Positions 7,198 to 14,230 of a stretch of 15,958 nt of DNA are shown here, piece by piece (position 1 is the stretch's first letter; each line of letters starts with the position of its first letter). The stretch is from the NCBI GenBank assembly GCA_002313415.1, contig DCBH01000135.1:42840-58797 (forward strand). The letters are read 5' to 3'. The position numbers and the translations under genes are program-made. This DNA comes from Flavobacteriales bacterium UBA1112. GTDB lineage: Bacteria > Bacteroidota > Bacteroidia > Flavobacteriales_D > Sanyastnellaceae. Below the pieces are notes generated by a model, which saw nothing but the letters and a program-made list of their open reading frames with translations, had not been told where the DNA came from and did no database searches.

Positions 7198-7653
7198 ATG
7201 GCGGCTCTGATTGAAATCAAGCGTTGGTGCATGGTTGATTTAAGCTTCCTCCCTGAAGTAGCCCAAGAACTCGGAAAACTCTTACCTCAGTCAGGTGTGG
7301 TGGCCATTCATGGCGCCATGGGAGCAGGAAAAACCACCATGGTCAGGCAGCTGCTCAAGGGCTGGGGTGCCACAGAGGAGGGAGCAAGCCCGACGTTTGG
7401 CCTGGTGCATCATCATGCAATTCATCACCAAGGATACGTGCAGGAGGTGCGACACATGGATCTTTATCGTGTTGAGGATGAAGATGAGGCTGAGCGTTCG
7501 GGCATCGCTGAAATGCTAGCTGATGACGCGCTGAATCTTGTAGAATGGCCAGAGCGAATCCCTGGATTGATGCCTGAAGATGCCTGGTTGATTGAAATTC
7601 AAGTGGAGGATAACCAGAGCCGAACATGCATTTTATCGCAGTTGCGCGGTTGA
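7198..7653 (+). CDS. tsaE: TsaE, ATPase of the tRNA t6A37 threonylcarbamoyl-transfer complex
   Basis: TsaE binds the TsaB-TsaD pair and hydrolyses ATP so that threonylcarbamoyl-adenosine can be formed at position 37 of ANN-decoding tRNAs. The 151-residue protein has a Walker A GAMGAGKT (residues 39-46), the SPTFGLVHHH segment matching SPTYTLVEPY in E. coli, the HMDLYRVEDEDE motif and the LVEWPERI motif, all in family order and at the usual length. The ATG at 7198 follows the porX stop by 1 nt; a longer frame starting inside porX at 7159 would add 13 non-homologous residues and was not used. Tight spacing implies translational coupling with porX. TsaB and TsaD are not nearby. Confidence 0.95.
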   Translation: MAALIEIKRWCMVDLSFLPEVAQELGKLLPQSGVVAIHGAMGAGKTTMVRQLLKGWGATEEGASPTFGLVHHHAIHHQGYVQEVRHMDLYRVEDEDEAERSGIAEMLADDALNLVEWPERIPGLMPEDAWLIEIQVEDNQSRTCILSQLRG

Positions 7654-7683
7654 TTCTCTTCCGCTTGGCTATTTTGGGCCCGA

Positions 7684-8901
7684 ATGGATTCAGGACGTAA
7701 AGCCATCAAAGCACTCGCCAGAGAGGCATCACTTCTTCCGCAAGAAGAGCTGTTGCAGGCTAAAAAAGGTCAAGCTGAGCTCACAATCGGCATTCCTGCT
7801 GAGACGAGTCTTCAAGAAAAAAGGGTTGCGTTGGTGCCCGAAGCCGTAGCACTGCTTGTAGCTCATGGTCACCAAGTTCTCGTAGAAACGCAAGCCGGTG
7901 CCGAGGCTCAATTCTCTGACAACGATTACAGCGAATCTGGGGCGAGGATTGTTTATGACCGACGCCAAGTATTTCAGGCGAATGTCGTCTTGAAAGTAGA
8001 ACCGCCATCCCTTGAGGAAGTCGAGTTGATGGGCATGCGTCAGACATTGATTAGTGCGCTTCAGTTGAGCATTCAGCATGATGGTTTGCTCGAAGCGCTC
8101 AGTGCCAAAAAAGCCACAGCCATCGCATGGGACTTTGTTCAAAACGAAAATGGCATTCAGCCACTGGTGAGGGCGATGGGCGAAATTGCGGGTAATACGT
8201 CCATTTTGTTGGCTGGAGAGTTGATGGCAAGCAACAGCGGTCAAGGCAACATGCTTGGAGGCGTCAGCGGCGTTCGCCCGAGTGAGGTTGTGATTCTCGG
8301 TGCGGGTACGGTGGGTGAATACGCCACGAGATCTGCCCTGGGTTTGGGAGCAAGTGTCAAAGTTTTTGACAACTCAGTGCACCGTCTGATTCGACTCCAA
8401 AATGCTGTGGGCCAAAGGCTTTGGACTTCTACGTTGCAGCCATCAGTTTTGGAGGAAGCACTGCGAACAGCAGATGTGGCCATTGGCGCCGTTCGGGGGT
8501 CTGGTCCACGTGCACCAATGTTGGTGAGTGAGCCGATGATTGCAGGGATGCGGGAACGCTCAATTGTGGTGGATGTAAGCATTGATCGCGGTGGTGTTTT
8601 TGAAACTTCTCGATTGACGAGTCACGAGCGCCCGACCTTCATTGAGTGCGGCGTGATTCATTATTGTGTCCCCAACATCCCGTCCCGCGTTTCACGAACT
8701 GCGAGCAAGGCGTTGAGTAACATTTTCGCCCCCATGCTTTTGGGAGTCGCCGGAGAAGGAGGGGTTGTTCCCGCCATCAAAGACCACAACCTCATTGCGA
8801 CTGGCGTGTACATGTTCAACGGCACTCTTACACATGAAGAAATCGCGGCGGAGCGCAACTTGCCTTGGAAGCCTCTCGACCTCTTGGCTGCAGCGATTTA
8901 G
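7684..8901 (+). CDS. ald: Alanine dehydrogenase-family NAD(P)-binding oxidoreductase
   Basis: The family converts L-alanine to pyruvate and ammonia with NAD; proton-pumping transhydrogenase alpha subunits share the fold. The 405-residue protein starts its conserved part at about residue 34 (TIGIPAETSLQEKRVAL), so it has about 30 extra N-terminal residues. Lys104 (VVLKVEPP) matches the catalytic lysine. The nucleotide-binding motif GAGTVG spans 206-211. Asp301 lies in VDVSIDRGG, and the GVVPAI and TLTHEEIA segments near the end are family-like. Where characterised alanine dehydrogenases have His in YLHLA, this protein has Gln127 in ALQLS. I recall this as the usual Bacteroidota form, so true substrate and activity are uncertain. 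It is 30 nt downstream of tsaE and probably in the porX operon. It converges on mutS with 13 bp between. Confidence 0.87.
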   Translation: MDSGRKAIKALAREASLLPQEELLQAKKGQAELTIGIPAETSLQEKRVALVPEAVALLVAHGHQVLVETQAGAEAQFSDNDYSESGARIVYDRRQVFQANVVLKVEPPSLEEVELMGMRQTLISALQLSIQHDGLLEALSAKKATAIAWDFVQNENGIQPLVRAMGEIAGNTSILLAGELMASNSGQGNMLGGVSGVRPSEVVILGAGTVGEYATRSALGLGASVKVFDNSVHRLIRLQNAVGQRLWTSTLQPSVLEEALRTADVAIGAVRGSGPRAPMLVSEPMIAGMRERSIVVDVSIDRGGVFETSRLTSHERPTFIECGVIHYCVPNIPSRVSRTASKALSNIFAPMLLGVAGEGGVVPAIKDHNLIATGVYMFNGTLTHEEIAAERNLPWKPLDLLAAAI

Positions 8902-8908
8902 TATTTTG

Positions 8909-8923
8909 AAGCTGTTACAGCTT
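8909..8923. repeat. Perfect inverted repeat at the ald/mutS convergent junction
   Basis: AAGCTG (8909-8914) and CAGCTT (8918-8923) flank TTA, which is the mutS stop codon read on the plus strand. The hairpin can form in both transcripts. Its 6-bp stem and lack of a T-run make it a weak bidirectional terminator at best. Confidence 0.3.
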
Positions 8924-11542
8924 GACTCCTTCCGTGGAAGCTTTTCCAGTCAAAGTAGACTTGATTTCGTGCAGTTTCATTAGAGCCTGTACGGGGGTGA
9001 GGTGATCTATGTCTACCTCCATGATTTGGTCACGAATGGCCTCCACTGACGGGTCATCGAGTTGAAAGAAGCTCATTTGTATTCCTTCGGAGGCGCCCAA
9101 GTCTGACAAATCGAGCGAGGAATTCGTGGATGCTGAGCTGCGCGCTTCCTCAAGCGTGGTCAAAACTTCTCTTGCCCGACGGACCAACGAACGGGGCATA
9201 CCTGCGAGTTGGGCGACGTGAATGCCAAAGCTGTGGTTTGATCCACCTTGGGCAAGTTTTCGAAGGAAGACAATTTTCCCATTGACTTCTTGGACGCTGA
9301 CATTGACGTTCACAATTCGGGAAAAACGTTGGCTCATGTCATTGAGTTCGTGATAATGCGTGGCAAACAAGGTTAAAGGATGTGCCTGTCTTGATTCGTG
9401 CAGGTGTTCTGCGATGGCCCACGCAATACTGACGCCGTCATAGGTGCTCGTTCCCCTGCCAATCTCGTCAAGCAAGACGAGGCTACGAGGGGTCAGGTTG
9501 TTCAAAATGGCAGCAGTTTCATTCATTTCGACCATGAAAGTCGATTCGCCACTGCTGATGTTATCTGAGGCCCCAACTCTGGTGAAAATGCGATCAAGGA
9601 TTCCCAAGTCTGCGGCCTTGGCAGGAACGAAAGAGCCAGCTTGAGCCATTAACGAAATCAAAGCTGTTTGACGCAACAAGGCACTCTTGCCTGACATGTT
9701 GGGGCCCGTCACCATTAAGATTTGGCGTGTTTCTGGATCAAGTTGAATGTCGTTGGGGACATAAGTCTCTCCGGGTGGAAGTTGCCTCTCAATGACAGGG
9801 TGTCGGCCTTCAGAAATTTGAATTCCCTGCGACTCTCTCATTCGGGGTCGGGTGTAGGACAATTCTGTGGCAGTTTCGGCATGACTTGCGAGCATGTCCA
9901 ACAAGGCGAGTGCCTTCGCATTCGCCATCAGTGAAGCCACTTCGGCGACGCAGGCAGCCACCAAAGCAGCAAATGCAGTCAATTCGAGGGATTCGGCTTG
10001 TTCCTTGGCATTGAGTATTTGTGCTTCTAATTCCTTCAATTCTTGGGTGATGTAGCGCTCCGCTTGTGTCAGGGTTTGTTTTCGAATCCAATCCGAGGGC
10101 ACCTTGTCTTTGTGTGCATTGCGGACTTCGAGGTAATACCCAAAAACATTGTTGAAGGCAATTTTTAGCCCACTTATGCCTGTGGCAGCTGCCTCACGAT
10201 CACGGATGGCATCGAGCGCCTCTTGACTGTGAAAGGCCAATTTTCGAACCTCATCCAATTTTTCGCTGACACCCGCGGCAATCACTTCGCCCTTACCAAT
10301 GGCGGCTGCAGGTTCCGCCACCAATTCTCGATCAAGCCTTGAAAGCAGCTCAGTGCATGGAGAAAGTTCCACGAGATAGGTGATGAGTGATTCTTCACCG
10401 GCTGTGGCATCTGCGACATTTTGAACCGCATGCAGCCCACGTCGAATGTGTCCCATCTCACGTGGATTGATTCGGCCGGAACTGGCTTTGGATGTCAATC
10501 GCTCCAAGTCCCCAACACCTTTGAGAATTTCCCGAAGTTCATGCCTTAAGCTGACTTCCTCGGACAACCTTCCTACGGCCTCATGTCGAGAATGAATGGC
10601 CGCAAGGTCCGTCAAGGGTGAGACCAAGGAACGCCTCAATGCTCGCCCCCCCATGGGCGTGCATGTCCGATCCATTACATCTATGAGCGTTGTGCCGTCA
10701 GGGTGATTGGGATGTAAAATTTCAAGGTTTCGAACGGTAAATCGGTCAAGCCACATGCCATCTTCAGGCCGAAGTCTGCGAATCCCTTGGAGATGTTTCA
10801 ATTGGCGGTGGTGAGTGGCATCGAGATAATGCAGAATGACCCCTGCTGCTATCGTGGCGAATGGCGCGTCATCCAACCCAAAACCCTTCAATGTTCCCGT
10901 CTTGAATTGCTGTTGGATAAGATCATGAGCATGGGCCTCTGTGAACATCCAATCCTCCAAAGAGGTTCGTGGAACGTCATCCCCGAACAACGCTCGGATG
11001 TCTCCCTCACATTTCCTGTTGACAAGCCACTCTTTGGGTTCGAGGCTTCGAAGGATGCGGTCAATCCATCGCGGATCTCCTTCGGCAGCCTGAAATTCAC
11101 CAGTACTCAGGTCGAGCAGAGCCAGCCCAACCGATTTCATGGTCCAATGAATGGCAGCAACGTAGTGGTTGGCTTTGCTCTCGAGAACGTGGTCATGCAT
11201 GACCAACCCCGGCGTGACCAGCTCTGTGACGCCACGCTTGACAAGGCCTTTGGCTCGTTTTGGATCTTCCAATTGGTCGCAAACGGCGACTTTCAATCCA
11301 GATTTGACAAGCTTGGGTAGGTATGTGTCGAGGCTGTGGTGAGGAAACCCCGCCAACTCGATTTCAGAGGCACTTCCATTGCCGCGTTTGGTCAGGACAA
11401 TGTTGAGCACTTTGGCCGCTGCCACGGCATCTGCTCCAAATGTTTCATAGAAGTCTCCCACGCGAAAAAGCAGCACCGTGTCCGGATGTTTGGATTTAAT
11501 CCGGTTGTACTGTTTCATCAAAGGGGTTTCCTTGCCTGCCAC
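8915..11542 (-). CDS. mutS: DNA mismatch repair protein MutS
   Basis: MutS recognises mismatches and small loops after replication and recruits MutL. The 875-residue length is normal. The mismatch-reading F-X-E motif is Phe31-Tyr32-Glu33 in GDFYETFG. The connector, lever and clamp domains follow. The ATPase has Walker A GPNMSGKS (613-620), the signature STFMVEMNETAAIL, Walker B with Asp692-Glu693 in LLDEIGRGTSTYDG, and the ATHYHEL motif. The start is GTG at 11542 (MAGKETPLMKQYN); an ATG at 11518 is possible, but the ETP residues before it are conserved in MutS. It follows the rhodanese gene after a 142-bp gap and ends 13 bp from the convergent ald stop. The gap holds only an imperfect -7 box (TATTTTCG on the minus strand), so its own promoter is not certain. 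Confidence 0.98.
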   Translation of the reverse strand: MAGKETPLMKQYNRIKSKHPDTVLLFRVGDFYETFGADAVAAAKVLNIVLTKRGNGSASEIELAGFPHHSLDTYLPKLVKSGLKVAVCDQLEDPKRAKGLVKRGVTELVTPGLVMHDHVLESKANHYVAAIHWTMKSVGLALLDLSTGEFQAAEGDPRWIDRILRSLEPKEWLVNRKCEGDIRALFGDDVPRTSLEDWMFTEAHAHDLIQQQFKTGTLKGFGLDDAPFATIAAGVILHYLDATHHRQLKHLQGIRRLRPEDGMWLDRFTVRNLEILHPNHPDGTTLIDVMDRTCTPMGGRALRRSLVSPLTDLAAIHSRHEAVGRLSEEVSLRHELREILKGVGDLERLTSKASSGRINPREMGHIRRGLHAVQNVADATAGEESLITYLVELSPCTELLSRLDRELVAEPAAAIGKGEVIAAGVSEKLDEVRKLAFHSQEALDAIRDREAAATGISGLKIAFNNVFGYYLEVRNAHKDKVPSDWIRKQTLTQAERYITQELKELEAQILNAKEQAESLELTAFAALVAACVAEVASLMANAKALALLDMLASHAETATELSYTRPRMRESQGIQISEGRHPVIERQLPPGETYVPNDIQLDPETRQILMVTGPNMSGKSALLRQTALISLMAQAGSFVPAKAADLGILDRIFTRVGASDNISSGESTFMVEMNETAAILNNLTPRSLVLLDEIGRGTSTYDGVSIAWAIAEHLHESRQAHPLTLFATHYHELNDMSQRFSRIVNVNVSVQEVNGKIVFLRKLAQGGSNHSFGIHVAQLAGMPRSLVRRAREVLTTLEEARSSASTNSSLDLSDLGASEGIQMSFFQLDDPSVEAIRDQIMEVDIDHLTPVQALMKLHEIKSTLTGKASTEGVKL

Positions 11543-11647
11543 GTCGGTGAAGTGTTAAAGGGGCTCCTGTTTTGCGGGTGTTTTCGAAAATAGCATAGAC
11601 GCTTGTAAGCCTTTGGAAATTCGAAGAATCCGTTATTCACAAGGGGT

Positions 11648-11669
11648 CAACAGCACCATTGAGCTGTTG
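11648..11669 (-). terminator. Hairpin just after the rhodanese stop codon
   Basis: CAACAGC (11648-11654) and GCTGTTG (11663-11669) form a perfect 7-bp stem with an 8-nt loop, 15 bp past the rhodanese stop (11685 on the minus strand). No T-run follows, so intrinsic termination would be weak. It may protect the 3' end of the tig-clpPX message or partly separate it from mutS. Confidence 0.3.
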
Positions 11670-11684
11670 GGCTTGGACGAGAAG

Positions 11685-12158
11685 TCAGTCGGCCTTTGAA
11701 GGACCCGTGACGACAGGATAGCCCTCTTCCTGCCAGCCCGCGATGCCTTCTTCCAAGTTGTAGACCTCTTGATGCCCTCCGTCGACCAACTCTTTGGCCG
11801 TAAGTCTACTTCGGCCCCCTCCGGCGCAATAGACCAGAACGACTTGGTCGCGAGGAATGGCATTGAGGGCAGCCTGGAATGCGGCCTCGTCTCCCCAGTA
11901 ATCTGCATGAATGGCGCCTTTGATGCGTCCTTGGTCCCACTCCTCTGGGGTGCGAACATCCAAGAGGACTGCATCATCACAATCGGCAATCAATTTGGCG
12001 AATTGCGCGTTGTCTGCATCTTTTAAGATGGGCATGGAATCCTGAAGACGAACCTCCGAGGATGATTGTTGCGAAGTTTTCTTTGTTTCACCGCACCCAA
12101 ACATTGTGGTGAGACAAGTCCAGACCATGCATGTCCGTATCAGTGCTGGACGATTCAT
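11685..12158 (-). CDS. Rhodanese-domain lipoprotein
   Basis: A 157-residue single-domain rhodanese. Rhodaneses carry sulfur as a persulfide on one cysteine. The active-site loop is CAGGGRS, with Cys111. The domain begins with the usual LLDVRTPEEWDQGRIKGAIHAD at 65-86. The N-terminus is a short signal peptide ending TTMFGC, so Cys22 is probably lipid-modified and the protein held in the envelope. The ATG at 12158 was chosen because it gives this signal peptide and sits 10 nt after the clpX stop; a longer frame to 12233 would run into clpX. It is the last gene of the tig-clpP-clpX series. The physiological sulfur donor and acceptor are not known, and the link to Clp proteolysis may be positional only. 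Confidence 0.9.
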   Translation of the reverse strand: MNRPALIRTCMVWTCLTTMFGCGETKKTSQQSSSEVRLQDSMPILKDADNAQFAKLIADCDDAVLLDVRTPEEWDQGRIKGAIHADYWGDEAAFQAALNAIPRDQVVLVYCAGGGRSRLTAKELVDGGHQEVYNLEEGIAGWQEEGYPVVTGPSKAD

Positions 12159-12168
12159 GAGGTGGTTG

Positions 12169-13410
12169 TCACTTCTTTTGTTTTTTCTCGTCGTCGAAGG
12201 ATTCGTGCTGGGCGTTGATTTGCGTTTGCGCATACTTCGCCGTGACTTTCAAGGTCGAGGTTTGACTTCCGGGCAAGTCAAACATGGCATTGCGTAAAAT
12301 CACTTCGCAAATGCCGCGAAGTCCTCGCGCTCCGAGCTTCCGCTCGATTGCGTGATCGACAATCAAGTCGAGGGCTTTGGAATCGAAGCTTAAATCAATT
12401 CCGTCCATGGCAAAAAGCTTGATGTATTGCCTAATCAGGGCATTTTTGGGCTCGGTTAGAATTCGCCTAAGAGCGTTTCGTTTGAGAGGTCTCAATGCTG
12501 TTAGAACTGGAAATCTGCCAATGAGCTCGGGAATCAAACCAAATGCCCTTAAGTCGGAGGGGTCCACATAGGCCAAAGCTTCGTTCTCGTCTACGACATG
12601 TCCTTTAGAGGCATAGCCGATGGTGCTTTTGCGAAGGCGACGAGCAACGATTTTTTCCATGCCCGCAAATGCCCCTCCGCAAATGAAGAGGATGTTGCCT
12701 GTATTAACTGTAATGAGTTTTTGTTCGGGGTGTTTACGTCCGCCTTGAGGTGGAACTTGAACGTCGGTTCCTTCTAAAAGCTTTAACAAGGCTTGTTGAA
12801 CACCTTCACCACTGACATCACGAGTAATGGATGGGTTGTCACTCTTCCTCGCAATTTTGTCGATTTCATCGATAAATACAATGCCACGTTCAGCGGTTTG
12901 AACTTCATAATCTGCGGCCTGGAGGAGGCGTGAAAGGACGCTTTCTACGTCCTCCCCTACATAACCGGCCTCGGTCAAAACAGTGGCGTCAGCGATGCAA
13001 AAAGGAACATCCAACATGCGCGCAATGGTTTTGGCGAGGAGCGTTTTGCCTGTTCCCGTCTCCCCCACAAGAATGACATTGCTTTTGTCCAACTCCACTT
13101 CGGTGGCGTCTTCTATGCTTTGTTGCGTGAGCCGCTTGTAGTGATTGTAAACCGCCACGCTCAACGTCCGTTTGGCTGCCTCTTGGCCAATGACGAAATC
13201 ATCGAGATACGCCTTGATTTCAACTGGACGGTGAAGTTTGAAGTCCAACTGAGATGGCGGGGATTGTTTGGCCGTTGCTTCTTCTTTCACAATGGTTTCT
13301 GCTTGTTCAACGCATCGGTCACAAATGTGGGCACTTGCACCTGCAATGAGGAGCTGTACGTCGTCTTTACGTCGTCCGCAAAACGAGCATTGTATGTCTC
13401 TTTCGGACAT
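12169..13410 (-). CDS. clpX: ClpX, ATPase/unfoldase of the ClpXP protease
   Basis: ClpX unfolds tagged proteins and feeds them to ClpP. The 413-residue protein has the N-terminal zinc-binding domain (Cys8, Cys11, Cys30, Cys33), Walker A GETGTGKT (116-123), the pore-1 loop GYVGED (149-154), Walker B IVFIDE (177-182), the pore RKH motif (225-227) and the sensor-2 GARGLR. The loop that docks in ClpP reads IGY (264-266) rather than the usual IGF. The gene starts 40 bp after the clpP stop, consistent with one operon, and no other clpX or clpP copy is present in the window. The acidic/Lys-rich C-terminal tail is short. Function is certain. Confidence 0.98.
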   Translation of the reverse strand: MSERDIQCSFCGRRKDDVQLLIAGASAHICDRCVEQAETIVKEEATAKQSPPSQLDFKLHRPVEIKAYLDDFVIGQEAAKRTLSVAVYNHYKRLTQQSIEDATEVELDKSNVILVGETGTGKTLLAKTIARMLDVPFCIADATVLTEAGYVGEDVESVLSRLLQAADYEVQTAERGIVFIDEIDKIARKSDNPSITRDVSGEGVQQALLKLLEGTDVQVPPQGGRKHPEQKLITVNTGNILFICGGAFAGMEKIVARRLRKSTIGYASKGHVVDENEALAYVDPSDLRAFGLIPELIGRFPVLTALRPLKRNALRRILTEPKNALIRQYIKLFAMDGIDLSFDSKALDLIVDHAIERKLGARGLRGICEVILRNAMFDLPGSQTSTLKVTAKYAQTQINAQHESFDDEKKQKK

Positions 13411-13450
13411 GGGCGTGCGTTCATTTCTGAGCCCTTGAAATTACATTGAC

Positions 13451-14143
13451 TCAACTTGGGCGAACCAAGACTTCATCAATCATTCCGTATTCCTTGGCTT
13501 CTTCTGCAATCATCCAGTAGTCACGGTCGCTGTCTTCCCATACTTTGTCGTGGGACTGGCCGCTGTGCGAGGCGATGATGTCGTAAAGCTCTTTCTTGAG
13601 CTTTTGTATTTCACGAGCTGTGATTTCGATGTCTGATGCCTGACCGCGTGCACCCCCTAGCGGCTGATGAATCATCACTCGGCTGTGTTTCAACCCCGTT
13701 CGCTTGCCAGCGGCACCGCCGCAAAGCAAAACAGCACCCATCGATGCCGCCATGCCTGTGCAAATGGTTGCCACATCCGGTCGGATGTATTGCATGGTAT
13801 CGTAAATCCCCAGTCCAGCGTACACGCTTCCACCTGGGGAGTTGATGTAAATCTGAATGTCTTTGGCGGGATCTGTAGATTCAAGAAACAGAAGTTGCGC
13901 CTGGATGATGTTGGCGATGTAGTCATCCACACCCGTTCCAAGGAAAATAATGCGGTCGGCCATCAATCGGGAGAAGACATCTACTTCGCGAAATGGCATG
14001 GGACGTTCCTCGATCACTGTGCGCGTCATGTTGTCCGGGCCAGACACGGGACCCTGCGTGGCGGAAATGTAGTCTTCCACGGTGTGGCTGCTCATGCCAC
14101 GGTGATGCACGGCATATTTCAGGAATTCTTTGCGGTTGTTCAT
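13451..14143 (-). CDS. clpP: ClpP, ATP-dependent Clp protease proteolytic subunit
   Basis: The serine peptidase that forms the double-ring chamber of ClpXP. The catalytic triad is Ser134 (GMAASMGA), His159 (MIHQPLGG) and Asp208 (SDRDYW). The conserved YINSPGGSV segment (99-107) forms the substrate-binding strand. With 230 residues it is longer than E. coli ClpP (207) because about 35 residues precede the usual mature start near VIEERPMPFREVDVFSR. Such an extension is usual in Bacteroidota and may be removed as a propeptide. The ATG at 14143 has no Shine-Dalgarno sequence. It lies between tig (87 bp upstream) and clpX (40 bp downstream). Two inverted repeats sit in the leader. Confidence 0.98.
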   Translation of the reverse strand: MNNRKEFLKYAVHHRGMSSHTVEDYISATQGPVSGPDNMTRTVIEERPMPFREVDVFSRLMADRIIFLGTGVDDYIANIIQAQLLFLESTDPAKDIQIYINSPGGSVYAGLGIYDTMQYIRPDVATICTGMAASMGAVLLCGGAAGKRTGLKHSRVMIHQPLGGARGQASDIEITAREIQKLKKELYDIIASHSGQSHDKVWEDSDRDYWMIAEEAKEYGMIDEVLVRPS

Positions 14144-14183
14144 GGTTTGATTCTTGAGGGCAAATTACACTCCACAAATGCTC

Positions 14184-14217
14184 ATCACAGTTCCCTGTGA
14201 TTAGGGTTGTTCACAAC
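14184..14217. repeat. Two adjacent inverted repeats in the tig-clpP gap
   Basis: ATCACAG (14184-14190) and CTGTGAT (14195-14201) are a perfect 7-bp inverted repeat with a 4-nt loop. GTTGT (14206-14210) and ACAAC (14213-14217) form a second, 5-bp one with a 2-nt spacer. Together they fill much of the 87-bp gap between the tig stop and the clpP ATG. No T-run follows on the minus strand. They could be an RNA processing or attenuation element, or an operator. No promoter with good spacing was seen beside them. Confidence 0.4.
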
Positions 14218-14230
14218 TGCGGGGGTAGAA

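Noticed and set aside
10787..11320. 177-residue plus-strand open frame inside mutS
   Set aside because: It lies wholly within the conserved mutS coding sequence and its product resembles nothing known.
11633..11989. 118-residue minus-strand frame overlapping the rhodanese gene
   Set aside because: Same strand but another frame; the rhodanese frame has the active-site loop and signal peptide, this one has no motifs.
13667..14200. 177-residue plus-strand frame opposite clpP
   Set aside because: Fully antisense to clpP with its catalytic residues; composition is that of a shadow frame.
14184..14201. CRP-type operator
   Set aside because: CRP sites read TGTGA-N6-TCACA; here the half-sites are in the opposite order (TCACA then TGTGA).
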